NCBI GenBank assembly: GCA_002720865.1
Contig: PBIO01000031.1
Coordinates: 186,001-250,000 of the forward strand
DNA: 64,000 nucleotides
Direction: 5' to 3'
Origin: Halobacteriovorax sp.
GTDB taxonomy: Bacteria; Bdellovibrionota; Bacteriovoracia; Bacteriovoracales; Bacteriovoracaceae
Positions 17,897 to 27,555 of this stretch are shown here, piece after piece. The notes below the pieces were generated by a model. The model worked only from the letters and a program-made list of their open reading frames with translations, did no database searches and was not told the DNA's origin. The translations under genes and the position numbers were made by a program. How positions within the stretch are numbered: position 1 is the stretch's first letter; each line of letters starts with the position of its first letter.

Positions 17897-18373
17897 CTAT
17901 TTTTTCTTTTTTGGGTAATAAAGGTCGCTTTCAAAACCTTCACCACCTTCTTCTCCATCGGAACCAAATGATTTAATGGTGAATTTCTTCCCGTCTGATT
18001 CGTAAACATATTCATTGTCCCACGGATCAGCTGGAATCATTTCTTGTCCGCCGATAAAGCCATTCGGAGGATAGTTCTTACACTCTCTTCCACCTGGTGC
18101 TGAGATTAAAGCATCTAATCCCTGACTTGTATCGGGATAGAAGTTACATTTTCTTCTGAATTCTTGAAGCTGACCTGCAAAGGAGCTCATTTGGATATTG
18201 GCCGTCTTAACTCTACCTTCTTCAAAAGTATCAAAGATCTTACCAACAACAAAAGTACCAACTAAACCAAGTAGGGTTAAGGCAACGAGGATTTCTACGA
18301 GAGAGAAACCAGCCTGTCCTTTAACGGAACTCTTTAATAATTCATTTCTTGATATTGTTTTAACTTCATTCAT
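17897..18373 (-). CDS. gspG: Type II secretion major pseudopilin GspG
   Basis: Main subunit of the pseudopilus that works as a piston. The 22-residue leader ends in GQAG, and the mature protein begins FSLVEILVALTLLGLVG with Glu at +5. Conserved GspG features follow: YPDTSQGLDALISAP, then PADPWDNEYVYE, and a C-terminal GSDGEEGGEG loop in the place of the calcium-binding loop. The start has AAGGAG 9 nt upstream. A gap of 74 bp separates it from gspF, the largest within the operon, so a processing site or internal promoter here is possible. Confidence 0.95.
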   Translation of the reverse strand: MNEVKTISRNELLKSSVKGQAGFSLVEILVALTLLGLVGTFVVGKIFDTFEEGRVKTANIQMSSFAGQLQEFRRKCNFYPDTSQGLDALISAPGGRECKNYPPNGFIGGQEMIPADPWDNEYVYESDGKKFTIKSFGSDGEEGGEGFESDLYYPKKKK

Positions 18374-18447
18374 TGCGATTAACTCCTTACTGCTAACTTA
18401 CTACAAGTTTGACGATGTTTGTCACGAAACTGTTAAATAGCTGTGAT

Positions 18448-19656
18448 TTAACTAAGTGTATTGAGTTCCATCATAGGTATCACGACGGAAAATACAATAA
18501 AGGCAACAGCTATCCCCATTCCGACTATCATTATAGGTTCTAGGGTAGATGTTAGTCCACTAAGATTAGCTTCTACTTGGTCTTCGTAGTTTTCTGCAAC
18601 GATACGAAGCATTGGTTCAATTTCACCGGAGCTCTCACCAAGTTTTATCATATGGGTAACCATGGTTGGGAAATGACCGGACTCCACTAGTGGAGGGGTC
18701 ATAGAGGCTCCCTCTTGAATATTAGAGCGGGCCTGCTCAACAGCTTTTTGCATATGAACATTTCCAATTAGGTTTTTGACGATACGCATGGCTGATAAAA
18801 TTGGTACGCCAGAATCAAGTAGGGTCGCTAAAGTTGAGGAAAATCGACTGACATTAATCATCTGCACAAGCTTTCCTGCAATGGGTAATTTTAAAACAAT
18901 CCCATGCCAAGTGGACTCACCCTTGGGACTGGCTTTCCACTTATTAAATAGCCAGTAGGCAAGGAATATTCCGATAGGAATGGCCCACCACCAGTTCTGT
19001 AAAAAATCTGAAATCCAGATACAAACCTTGGTTGGTAAGGGGAGCTCTTTTTTCATTGAGATAAAAATCTTTGTAATCTTAGGGATAACAAAAATAAAGA
19101 TGGCACTCATCATGAGCATACCCATGGAAGCCATTAGGACCGGATACATCATGGCCCCTTTGATTTTTCTTTTTAATTTAACCTGTGCTTCAGTAAAGTC
19201 CGCTAACCTTAGAAGAACGACTTCTAAGTTACCAGAAGCCTCTCCGGCTTCAACCATATTGACATAAACATTGCTAAAAACTTTTGGGTAGTCCGCTAGG
19301 GCCTGGGCCAAGCTGGTTCCTTCATTAACCTTTTGTCTAATTTCGGCAAGGATAACCTTTAATTTAGGGTTTTCAGATTGATCGATAAGGGCATTGAAGG
19401 CTTCAACAATTTGAATTTTTGCTTTTACAAGTGTGGCCAGCTGTCTTGTCATTAAAGAGAGCGCTTCTGTATTAATCCCACTCCCAAAAGTAAGCTGTCC
19501 CTTCTTTTGTTTTTCAGACTTTTGAGCTTTGATATCGATAAGCATGATACCGCTAGAACGAAGCTTAGACTTAGCTTGGCTTAACGATTCAGCAGAGATA
19601 TTGCTTTTGATTTCTTTCCCGGTCTTATCAAGACCTTTGTAACTATACATGGCCAT
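18448..19656 (-). CDS. gspF: Type II secretion inner-membrane platform protein GspF
   Basis: Polytopic platform protein on which the pseudopilus is built. At 402 aa it has normal length, with the two repeated T2SSF domains, each ending in membrane segments: the first near residues 168-195 (VLMASMGMLMMSAIFIFVIP), a pair around 225-240 and the last at the C-terminus (VGMGIAVAFIVFSVVIPMM). The family phrases VEAGEASGNLE and IKLGESSGEIE mark the two repeats. It lies 10 bp behind gspE, the ATPase it works with. Confidence 0.96.
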   Translation of the reverse strand: MAMYSYKGLDKTGKEIKSNISAESLSQAKSKLRSSGIMLIDIKAQKSEKQKKGQLTFGSGINTEALSLMTRQLATLVKAKIQIVEAFNALIDQSENPKLKVILAEIRQKVNEGTSLAQALADYPKVFSNVYVNMVEAGEASGNLEVVLLRLADFTEAQVKLKRKIKGAMMYPVLMASMGMLMMSAIFIFVIPKITKIFISMKKELPLPTKVCIWISDFLQNWWWAIPIGIFLAYWLFNKWKASPKGESTWHGIVLKLPIAGKLVQMINVSRFSSTLATLLDSGVPILSAMRIVKNLIGNVHMQKAVEQARSNIQEGASMTPPLVESGHFPTMVTHMIKLGESSGEIEPMLRIVAENYEDQVEANLSGLTSTLEPIMIVGMGIAVAFIVFSVVIPMMELNTLS

Positions 19657-19666
19657 AAGAAATTAT

Positions 19667-21406
19667 CTACTCCTCCATAGAGTCACTTTCATCTTCACTA
19701 ATAACACGAACCATCTCATCTACAGAAGTAATTCCTTTGAAAACTTTATATAAACAATCTTGACGTAAAGTTGTCATACCTTCGGCAATGGCCACCTTCT
19801 TCACACTGGCAGCATCTGATTTCTTTAGGATAAGAGGACGAATGGCATCTGTAATCAATAATAATTCTGAAACAGTTGTTCGACTATCGTATCCGCGGTA
19901 ATTACATTTAGGACAGCCTTCTGCCTTAAAGATTGTTGCATCATCTGGAATACTGTCAATGTCGACATCTTCCATTTCTTCTTTCGTTATTTCGTGAGGC
20001 ACTTTACAGGCAGTACAAAGAGTTTGAATAAGTCTTTGGGCCATAACTCCCACTAATGAAGAAGCAATTAAAAAAGGCTGAACACCCATATCAATCAGCC
20101 GGTTAGGTGCTGATGAGGCGTCGTTGGTGTGAATTGTAGAGAGAACAAAGTGACCGGTAAGCGAGGCTTCGATGGCCATTTGAGCGGTTTCTAAATCCCG
20201 TGTCTCCCCAACCATTATGACATCTGGATCCTGACGAACAATTGAACGAAGGGCCCTTGCAAAGGAGAGATCAATTTTATGATTAACTTGAATTTGGCTC
20301 ACTCCAGGAATTTCGTATTCCACGGGATCTTCAACCGTAATAATCATTTTATCTGGAGAGTTAATTCTATCTAAACAAGCAAAGAGGGTGGTTGTTTTAC
20401 CAGAACCAGTTGGACCTGATACATAAAGGACCCCGTGCTTTCTTTTTACTAGATCGTCCATGGCCTCAAGAGTTCTACCGTGAAAACCAAGATCCTCTAG
20501 TCTTAAGACTTTAGAGGATTTCTCAAGAACCCTCATAACAATTCGTTCACCTGTTTGCACAGGGACCGTCGAAAGCCTGATATCCACGTCCTTACCGGCC
20601 ATTTTAATCTGAATACGACCATCTTGAGGTAATCTCTTCTCGGCAATATCAAGTTTTGCCATAACTTTTATACGGGCACTTACAGCGGAGTGGGTTTTAA
20701 GAGGTTGTCTTAAAATCTCCGTCATAATCCCGTTAATTCTAAAGCGGTAAACAGTTTCTTTTTCGTAGGGTTCAATATGAATATCGGAAGCGCCTTCTTT
20801 AACGGCACGAAAAAGGATTGAGTTCACAAACCTAATAACAGGGGCTTCATCAGCTCCGGCATCAAGAATATCAATGGGTCCGTCTAGATCTAGTGACTCG
20901 TCAAATTCATCTTCTAGAGTATCAACGAGGTTACGACTGGCCTTTTCATAGACGCGGTTAATGGCGTCCTGAATCTTTAGGGGCGGAGCCACGATTATTT
21001 TTAATTCTTTTTTAAAGATTTCTTGAAGGTCATTGAGAGGGTCAAAATTAAAGGGATCCGTCATGGCCACGGTTACAGAGTTTTCAGTTTCAAGAATGGG
21101 GATAATCTCATGATTCTTAGCGTAGTTAATTGGAATAGCTAAAGTCACATTGGGATCAATATCATCTACTTTTAAATCAAGAGTGTAGGGGATATTGATT
21201 TGATGACACATAACCTTGATGACATCATGGGGATGAATATAGTTTTTTCTAAGAAGGATCTCACCAATAAGCGAGCCGGTTTCCCTTTGTACTTCAAGGG
21301 CCTCTCCAAGCTGCTCTTCAGTTAATTGAGTGTGCTTTAAAAGCAATTCACCAATTTTTTCTTTTTGACCTTCTACTCTTTCTAAAACGTGATCGGATAT
21401 TTTCAA
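19667..21406 (-). CDS. gspE: Type II secretion ATPase GspE
   Basis: Cytoplasmic hexameric ATPase driving pseudopilus assembly. The N-terminal T2SSE_N domain (1-150) precedes the RecA-like core with Walker A GPTGSGKTTT at 331-340, an Asp box (ITVEDPVEYE), Walker B (DPDVIMVGETRD) and the His box (TGHFVLSTIHTND). A CxxC...CxxC zinc module follows (CTAC, CPKC) as in GspE. At 579 aa it is slightly longer than average because of an acidic linker around 165-185. The start is TTG with GGAG 5 nt upstream. Confidence 0.97.
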   Translation of the reverse strand: MKISDHVLERVEGQKEKIGELLLKHTQLTEEQLGEALEVQRETGSLIGEILLRKNYIHPHDVIKVMCHQINIPYTLDLKVDDIDPNVTLAIPINYAKNHEIIPILETENSVTVAMTDPFNFDPLNDLQEIFKKELKIIVAPPLKIQDAINRVYEKASRNLVDTLEDEFDESLDLDGPIDILDAGADEAPVIRFVNSILFRAVKEGASDIHIEPYEKETVYRFRINGIMTEILRQPLKTHSAVSARIKVMAKLDIAEKRLPQDGRIQIKMAGKDVDIRLSTVPVQTGERIVMRVLEKSSKVLRLEDLGFHGRTLEAMDDLVKRKHGVLYVSGPTGSGKTTTLFACLDRINSPDKMIITVEDPVEYEIPGVSQIQVNHKIDLSFARALRSIVRQDPDVIMVGETRDLETAQMAIEASLTGHFVLSTIHTNDASSAPNRLIDMGVQPFLIASSLVGVMAQRLIQTLCTACKVPHEITKEEMEDVDIDSIPDDATIFKAEGCPKCNYRGYDSRTTVSELLLITDAIRPLILKKSDAASVKKVAIAEGMTTLRQDCLYKVFKGITSVDEMVRVISEDESDSMEE

Positions 21407-21416
21407 TCTGTCTCCA

Positions 21417-23834
21417 CTATTTCTTTTTGCGTACTGTAGACGCCTTCTTTGTTTTCACTTTATCTAAGATTGTCTTGTAGTCCGGGGCTACATAACTTGA
21501 AGCTGGAACTTCTTCATCTAAAAGGTTGATATCGTCATCTTCTTCTAGATCATTATTTTTAATTCCCTTACTATCTGAATTACTTTCCTCGTATCTAGCA
21601 GCATCTTCAGCATTATAAAGAGGACCTTTTTCCTGACGATTGGCTTTTTCGTAAAGGCCTTTAACAGTTCCCTTAAAGGAATCTTCATCACCGACAACTT
21701 CCTGCAAGTGGACAGCACGTCTGTTTAAAAGATCTTTAACTGTTTTTGCCGCAGCAACTTGCTTAGCGTCTAAGATTTTAGGCGTTAAGAAAAAGAGCAG
21801 GTTTACTTTTTCAATAGCATTTCTTGTATTTTTAAAGAGCCAACCGAGAATTGGAATATCACCTAGAAGTGGAACTTTTGATTCAGTTGAAACTTCCTTA
21901 TCTCTCATTAACCCGCCCATAGCGATAGTATCTCTATCTCTAACAACAACAGTTGTTACAGCAGCTCTTTCAACCGTGGCCACACCGTCTGCACTTACTC
22001 CATCTGGAAGAGCACGGTTTGAGAAGTCCTGAATTTTTTGATCGATCTTTAGTTTTACGAATCTTGTTACTTTATTGATTTGAGGAGTGATTTTAAGAGT
22101 CAGTCCTACTTTCTGTTGCTTAATAGCAACGGTGGAAGATCCATTCGCCGAATTTGTTCTTTCTGGAGTAGGGATACTTTCACCAACTTCAAATACCGCT
22201 TCCGTATTATCGAGGGCCAGAATCTGTGGCGTGGCCAGAACATTTGTATCTGAGTTTGTGGCAATAGCAGTTATTAAGGCGTTAACTGAGTTAATTTGAA
22301 TTGTGCTACCAGTTCCCGGGTCAAATTCAACTGTTCTACCAACTCCGGCTCCAACGAAGAGACCCCCAAGACTTGTGATATTGTTGGTAAGAAGATTAAC
22401 TAGGTCTGAAGTACCACCAGTGAAACCAGCTTTTCTCGCATTTCCAGAGCCGTAGGCCCCTAGAATTGAAATACCAAACCCGCGGTTTCTATTGACCTGT
22501 GTCTCCATCATAAGACCTTCCACATAAACCTGATCTCTTGGAATATCCAGCTTAGAGATCACTGATTTAACCGTTAAGTAGTCAGTAGGGGAGGCGGTAA
22601 CAACAAGAGCGTTATTATCCTTATCTGCCGTAATTTTAACTTCATTATTAAAAAGTGAATTATTTTCTGAAGTTGCACCTTTAGAAAAACGACTTGTTTT
22701 AGAAGTTGTTTTAGCAGCTGAAACAAGGGAGCTTAAAGTTTTTGCGAGAGTTTCAGAATCCCCATAATTTAAGTAGTAAACATGGATTCTTCCACTATTT
22801 GATGCAATACCTTTTACATCAAGTCGATTAATAAGAGCTCTTAATCTTTTAGCTCCGTCAGCGTTGGCCATGGCAATAATAGAATTCGTTCTAGGCTCAG
22901 CGATAATCTTACTTATGGTTTCGCCTTTCTTAGCTGCGGATGAGCTTGAAAACTTTTTACTGCTAGAAGAGCCTCCACTTTTTAAGATTTGATCTAAGAG
23001 CTTGGCGATCTCTTGAGCAGAAGAGTAACGAACCTTGATAATCTGAAGAGTTTCTTCGTGACCTGGAACATCGATAAACTTGATAAGTCTAACAAGTCTA
23101 TTAATATTTGAACCTGTATCTTGAACGATAATGGTATTTGTCTGCTTAATGTCGATGATACGACCGTAACGAGACATAAAAGGTCTAAAAGATCTGGTTA
23201 CTTCCGTTGAATCAATATTTTTTAACGGAAGAATTCTCATCACATAGTTTTCAGTGTCAGGAGTATAGTTACCAGTATAAATCTTTGTAGGGGTATAACG
23301 AATATCTCTTGCGTTTACGATCTTATAAAAAGAGCCTGACTTAACAAGAGTATATCCATTTAAGTTTAGGGCCGTAAGATAGGCTTTCCATGCATCACCC
23401 ACAGTAATCGCCGTAGGAGCAAGAATCGTAATTTTTCCTTTTAGTTCTTTATCAAGAATTAAATTAATTCCTGTTAGTTTTTGCATAAACTTGGTTAAGT
23501 CGATTAAGCTCGTGTTTGGGAAATCAAAGCTTGTCACTACCTCAGGACCAAAAGCTGTTTCAGGATTCAGGTTTACATACTTTGGATCTGATGGAGAGTC
23601 CGCAGCTGCATTATCACTCCCTCTACCAAAGACATCATCTCCACCTGGTGTAACTTTAACTACGGGAGCAGAGTTCTTCTTTTGGTCGATAAATGCTTTT
23701 GTTGAAGTATCTCCTTCCTTTTTATTAAAGCGCGATTTAGATTTATACTTTTTAAACTGTGCGCTCCCCGTGCTTGGAGAAAGGGCGAGAGTTAGGCATA
23801 AGCAAAGTGCTGCAGGTCTTAGAAAAGCCAACAT
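21417..23834 (-). CDS. gspD: Type II secretion outer-membrane secretin GspD
   Basis: Forms the outer-membrane channel of the system. The signal peptide (residues 1-25, ending STGSA) is followed by the N0 domain (VTSFDFPNTSLIDLTKFMQ), N1-N3 ring domains with a Ser-rich loop in one repeat, and the C-terminal secretin beta-barrel with VGESIPTP and VPLLGDIPILGWLF, both hallmark phrases. After the barrel come about 120 extra residues, acidic then basic, that could form the S-domain for pilotin or outer-membrane binding. No pilotin gene is seen here. At 805 aa it is long for GspD. AAGGATGG lies upstream of the ATG. Confidence 0.96.
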   Translation of the reverse strand: MLAFLRPAALCLCLTLALSPSTGSAQFKKYKSKSRFNKKEGDTSTKAFIDQKKNSAPVVKVTPGGDDVFGRGSDNAAADSPSDPKYVNLNPETAFGPEVVTSFDFPNTSLIDLTKFMQKLTGINLILDKELKGKITILAPTAITVGDAWKAYLTALNLNGYTLVKSGSFYKIVNARDIRYTPTKIYTGNYTPDTENYVMRILPLKNIDSTEVTRSFRPFMSRYGRIIDIKQTNTIIVQDTGSNINRLVRLIKFIDVPGHEETLQIIKVRYSSAQEIAKLLDQILKSGGSSSSKKFSSSSAAKKGETISKIIAEPRTNSIIAMANADGAKRLRALINRLDVKGIASNSGRIHVYYLNYGDSETLAKTLSSLVSAAKTTSKTSRFSKGATSENNSLFNNEVKITADKDNNALVVTASPTDYLTVKSVISKLDIPRDQVYVEGLMMETQVNRNRGFGISILGAYGSGNARKAGFTGGTSDLVNLLTNNITSLGGLFVGAGVGRTVEFDPGTGSTIQINSVNALITAIATNSDTNVLATPQILALDNTEAVFEVGESIPTPERTNSANGSSTVAIKQQKVGLTLKITPQINKVTRFVKLKIDQKIQDFSNRALPDGVSADGVATVERAAVTTVVVRDRDTIAMGGLMRDKEVSTESKVPLLGDIPILGWLFKNTRNAIEKVNLLFFLTPKILDAKQVAAAKTVKDLLNRRAVHLQEVVGDEDSFKGTVKGLYEKANRQEKGPLYNAEDAARYEESNSDSKGIKNNDLEEDDDINLLDEEVPASSYVAPDYKTILDKVKTKKASTVRKKK

Positions 23835-23881
23835 AGTTCCATCCTTGAAACAAAGTTCTGATTCAAAATTTTAAAGTGCGT

Positions 23882-25534
23882 TTAATCGAAGTTGTATTCC
23901 TTACTAACTTCTGCACCATTTCTTAATATTCCTAATTCAAAGTGATCAATTTGCCTGATATTTCCAAACAGGGTCATGAGCTCATTGACGTTGGTAATCT
24001 TTTTTCCATTTACTGAGTTAACAATATCGTCGTTCTCAATACCTAATTTGGCATAAATACTATTGGGAACGATTTCAGTAATTTTAAAACTTAGTGAGCC
24101 ATCGGGATTTGTTATCTGAATGGCCCTGGCCTGAGTAAGAACTTCACTAATATTAGAAAGCATCTTCTCTCTTTCATCTTTTTTGATATTGTAAATATTA
24201 TTATTATTCTTGATGGCCGGATCACCCTTCTTTAAAAGATTCTTACCTTTACTGGGGGAGAGGATGCTTAGAGGAGTCATTTTCTTTAAATTTTTATCGA
24301 TATTAGCGATGTACTCACAATTTCCTGTCTTTAGATTTTTAAACACCATTTTTTGGCGATCAATTTTTCCAATCTGGGCCATGTCTTTAATTTTTTCGCC
24401 CTCTCTTAGATTTAAAACATCCTTTGCATTTCTAATCTGTACTGCGGCGATTGATTTAACGGAATCTTGAAGCACAAGAGTATTTACAAGCTTTATATTT
24501 AGCTCAGATTGAATATCCGCTTTAACGCAGACTTTCTTTTCGTCTTTTGGTTTAACTTGATTGGCCTTGCAGCCCAGTGGATCCTTCTTGCATGGATCTT
24601 CTGCGATCTCGCCGGGTGCATTGAAGAGGTCTGTTTTAGCCACCGTATTCATTTCTGGCCTGGCCCTATAGGAAATTCGAGGCGGGGCACTTGAACTTAA
24701 ATTAGTTACTTGAGGGGAGGTTCCCTTTATTGCCAGTGCTGTCATTTTGCCTACTCCATAAGTTGTAAAGGCAAAAAGAAGGGCAAGAAAACCTCTGTGA
24801 ATTGTAGGTCTAGTTTCAACTGAAAAAATCTTATTATAGATTTCATCCCAGTCCAGTCCTTCAGGCATTTTAAAACGGCTAGGCTTACTAGGAGTGAAAG
24901 AAGGTTTGCTTCCTTTTGAGGGAATTATGGATTTAAATTTACTTCCAAGATCAAAAACTTTTTCCTTTAAACTTTTTTTCTGACCCGGAACATGAAACTC
25001 ACTAAAGTCGCCTTCTTCTTCGTCGAAGTGCATCGGCTCTTCGTCGTCAAAGTCGCCTTCTTCCATCTGGGAGATATCAATCTCTCTAGTTTTTTCAGGC
25101 TTTGGCATTTCCATGGGAACTTCAGGAAACTCTTCATCGAGATCTTCCATCTCATCTTCAAGTTCTTCTTTATCTTCTGGAGTCAGGGACATGGGCTGAG
25201 CTTCAAAAGGCTCATCTTCCTCATCACCTAAATCAAGAGGTGGCGGAGTAGGGGACTCTAGGGCCTCTAAGATTTCATCCTCATCGGTATCATCTGGAAA
25301 GCTTAAGTCTTCTTCGACCTGATCAGCTTCCCCTTCTTCAACTTCTTGAGCCATTACGAAATTTGGATCAGTTCGGTCTTCTAATTCATCTTCGTCGTGA
25401 TAACGAGCTTCATATTCGTCAGTCTCATCTTCGTAGATATCTTCTTCAATGAGTTCATACTCATCTTCCTCTTTAGAGCTAAAGAGTTTGTTTTTAATTC
25501 TCGAGAATAGGGAGTCTTTCTTCTTATTAGTCAT
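23882..25534 (-). CDS. gspC: Type II secretion protein GspC with PDZ domain and a long acidic cytoplasmic region
   Basis: Inner-membrane protein that couples the platform to the secretin. The membrane segment is at about residues 248-268 (FLALLFAFTTYGVGKMTALA), followed by a periplasmic HR domain and a C-terminal PDZ domain (KITEIVPNSIYAKLGIENDD, VNGKKITNVNELM). Standard GspC has only a short cytoplasmic N-terminus. Here about 245 residues precede the membrane segment, and residues 20-180 are overwhelmingly Asp and Glu, followed by a basic stretch (185-225). It is the first gene of the operon. No clear promoter motif or Shine-Dalgarno was identified upstream. Confidence 0.9.
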   Translation of the reverse strand: MTNKKKDSLFSRIKNKLFSSKEEDEYELIEEDIYEDETDEYEARYHDEDELEDRTDPNFVMAQEVEEGEADQVEEDLSFPDDTDEDEILEALESPTPPPLDLGDEEDEPFEAQPMSLTPEDKEELEDEMEDLDEEFPEVPMEMPKPEKTREIDISQMEEGDFDDEEPMHFDEEEGDFSEFHVPGQKKSLKEKVFDLGSKFKSIIPSKGSKPSFTPSKPSRFKMPEGLDWDEIYNKIFSVETRPTIHRGFLALLFAFTTYGVGKMTALAIKGTSPQVTNLSSSAPPRISYRARPEMNTVAKTDLFNAPGEIAEDPCKKDPLGCKANQVKPKDEKKVCVKADIQSELNIKLVNTLVLQDSVKSIAAVQIRNAKDVLNLREGEKIKDMAQIGKIDRQKMVFKNLKTGNCEYIANIDKNLKKMTPLSILSPSKGKNLLKKGDPAIKNNNNIYNIKKDEREKMLSNISEVLTQARAIQITNPDGSLSFKITEIVPNSIYAKLGIENDDIVNSVNGKKITNVNELMTLFGNIRQIDHFELGILRNGAEVSKEYNFD

Positions 25535-25682
25535 TTAAAAATTGTTTGGGTCAAATACAGTAAAAATCTTTTAATATTAAAATTTTAAGTCACATAAACC
25601 CAATGCACAAATCATTATTTCGAAAGGTTTTTGCAAAGTCTTTCTGAGTGTTTTTGTCAAGAATCGCAAATCCTGTTTAGGA

Positions 25683-25705
25683 ACAAGTTTTTCTATAAAA
25701 CTTGT
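25683..25705. promoter_or_regulatory. 9-bp perfect inverted repeat upstream of the acyl-CoA dehydrogenase
   Basis: ACAAGTTTT - 5 nt - AAAACTTGT in the divergent region between gspC and the acyl-CoA dehydrogenase. No T run follows on either strand, so an operator or 5' UTR hairpin is more likely than a terminator. Confidence 0.5.
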
Positions 25706-25724
25706 CATTGTGGAGGCATAAATA

Positions 25725-25769
25725 ATGGTGCTAAAATGTCAACTTATTAGAAAGAGCGCTTTAACTTAA
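25725..25769 (+). CDS. Possible 14-codon leader peptide before the acyl-CoA dehydrogenase
   Basis: MVLKCQLIRKSALT, preceded by a perfect GGAGG at an 8-nt spacing and ending 10 nt before the acyl-CoA dehydrogenase ATG. Its Shine-Dalgarno is stronger than that of many real genes here. It may be an attenuating or coupling leader peptide, or chance. Confidence 0.3.
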   Translation: MVLKCQLIRKSALT

Positions 25770-25779
25770 GGATGAGAAA

Positions 25780-27555
25780 ATGAGCGAAGATAATAGCAAC
25801 AAGAATGAGCTAGAGTCCGTTGTAGGCGGGCTTTTCTACGGAGAGGTCGATGAGAATTCCCTCTTTCCTTTCCCAAGATTCAATGATGATCAAGTCGAAA
25901 TGGCCAAGGCCATGGTGGATGCCGTCGATAAATTCGCCGCCGATAATATAGATTCAGAAAAATTTGATGAGCAGGCTGAAATTCCTGAAGATGTCATTCA
26001 AGGTCTTGCGGCCCTAGGCCTTTGCGGACTTGCAGTTCCAGAAGAACTAGGAGGGATGGGTCTTGATTACTCCTTATACTCAAGAGTTTTTGGACAAATT
26101 GCTGGAATTGATGGTTCTACGGCCACAATGCTTGGGGCCCATCAATCAATTGGCTATAGGGCACTTATTAATGAAGGCTCAGAAGAACAAAAAGCTAAAT
26201 GGTTACCAAAGCTAGCAAGCGGTGAAGCGATAGCGGCCTTCTGTTTAACTGAACCAGGTTCAGGTTCAGATGCCTATTCAATTAAAACAAAAGCTGTTGA
26301 TAACGGTGATGGAACTTTTACCATTACTGGTCAAAAACTTTGGATCACCAATGGTGGGCGAGCAGAGTTTTATTCAGTCTTTTGTAAAACCGATCATGAG
26401 GTTGACGGTAAAGTTAAAGAGAAAATTTCTTGTTTTATCGTGGAAAAAGGAACTGAGGGACTAAGTTTCGGAGAAAAAGAAAATAAAATGGGGATCAGAG
26501 CTTCTGAAACCCGTGCGGTTTATCTTGATAAAGTGGTCGTTAAAGCAGAAGACATGATTGGTGAACCTGGAAAAGGGTTTAAAATCGCCATGAATGTTCT
26601 TAACTCGGGAAGGTTATCCCTTGGCGCCGGCTGTATTGGTGGAATGAAGTCTATTCTTGAGCTTGCTACTGCCCACGCGAAAGGAAGAAAACAATTTAAT
26701 AGAACCATAACTGAATTTGGTTTGATTCAAGAAAAACTCGCTGATATGGCCGCAAAGATTTATGCCACCGAGTCAGTGGTCTATATGACTACGGGGAATA
26801 TGTGCAAAGGTCTAAAAGATTACTATTTAGAAACGGCCGTTTGTAAGATTTATGGCTCTGAAAACTTATGGGAAGTGGTTGATACCGGTCTTCAAATCGC
26901 GGCCGGTTGTGGCTATATGCGAGAGTATCCGTATGAGCGAATTATGCGTGACTCTAGGATCAATCTTATTTTCGAAGGAACAAATGAAATCTTAAGAGCC
27001 TTCCTGGCCCTTTCTGGCGTGAGAGCTCCGGCAGAGCAGATGAAGGAGCTTGGTAAAATTTCTGATCTTCAGGGAGCATTGAACGATCCAATTAAATCAC
27101 TTGGGGTTCTAACTGATTTTGCTAAAGGAAGACTAAGTAAGATGATGGTTTCTAGGTCTTTGACGAAAGTTCATCCTGACTTAGAAGATTATGCAAATCA
27201 CTTCTCTTCAATGATGGGCGGATTTGCCATTCAAGTGGAAAACGTTCTTATTAAGTACGGAAAAAATATTATTGAACATGAACTTCCTCAAGGTCGTTTG
27301 GCCAATATGGTGATTCAGCTTTATACCATGGCCTGCGTTTTAAGTAGGACAACTTCTATTTTAGAAGATGAAAATATTCCTGAAGATAAGAAGGATTATG
27401 TGAAAAAGCTTACTCGTTATATTTGTGCAGATGCCAGAAGAAAATTTGTGGCTGATTTAAAAGGCATGAATAAAAACTTTGATAAGACCATCAAGGCCGT
27501 GAGCGATTATGTTTGTGAGTATGATGGTTATGGGCTTGACATCATTGACTACTAA
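25780..27555 (+). CDS. Acyl-CoA dehydrogenase (very-long-chain/ACAD9-like)
   Basis: FAD enzyme that makes the first double bond in fatty acid beta-oxidation, passing electrons to ETF. At 591 aa it is of the long, VLCAD-like type with an extra C-terminal helical domain. Family signatures are seen: AFCLTEPGSGSDAYSIKTKA (FAD/substrate loop), KLWITNGGRAEFY, and RIMRDSRINLIFEGTNEILR, where the Glu in FEGTNEI is the expected catalytic base of the common family type. A short acidic N-terminal region precedes the domain. AAGGATGAG lies just upstream of the ATG. No other beta-oxidation gene is adjacent. Confidence 0.95.
   Translation: MSEDNSNKNELESVVGGLFYGEVDENSLFPFPRFNDDQVEMAKAMVDAVDKFAADNIDSEKFDEQAEIPEDVIQGLAALGLCGLAVPEELGGMGLDYSLYSRVFGQIAGIDGSTATMLGAHQSIGYRALINEGSEEQKAKWLPKLASGEAIAAFCLTEPGSGSDAYSIKTKAVDNGDGTFTITGQKLWITNGGRAEFYSVFCKTDHEVDGKVKEKISCFIVEKGTEGLSFGEKENKMGIRASETRAVYLDKVVVKAEDMIGEPGKGFKIAMNVLNSGRLSLGAGCIGGMKSILELATAHAKGRKQFNRTITEFGLIQEKLADMAAKIYATESVVYMTTGNMCKGLKDYYLETAVCKIYGSENLWEVVDTGLQIAAGCGYMREYPYERIMRDSRINLIFEGTNEILRAFLALSGVRAPAEQMKELGKISDLQGALNDPIKSLGVLTDFAKGRLSKMMVSRSLTKVHPDLEDYANHFSSMMGGFAIQVENVLIKYGKNIIEHELPQGRLANMVIQLYTMACVLSRTTSILEDENIPEDKKDYVKKLTRYICADARRKFVADLKGMNKNFDKTIKAVSDYVCEYDGYGLDIIDY

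Noticed and set aside
24992-25231. Plus-strand frame inside gspC
   Set aside because: It is the antisense of the acidic GAA/GAT-rich stretch.
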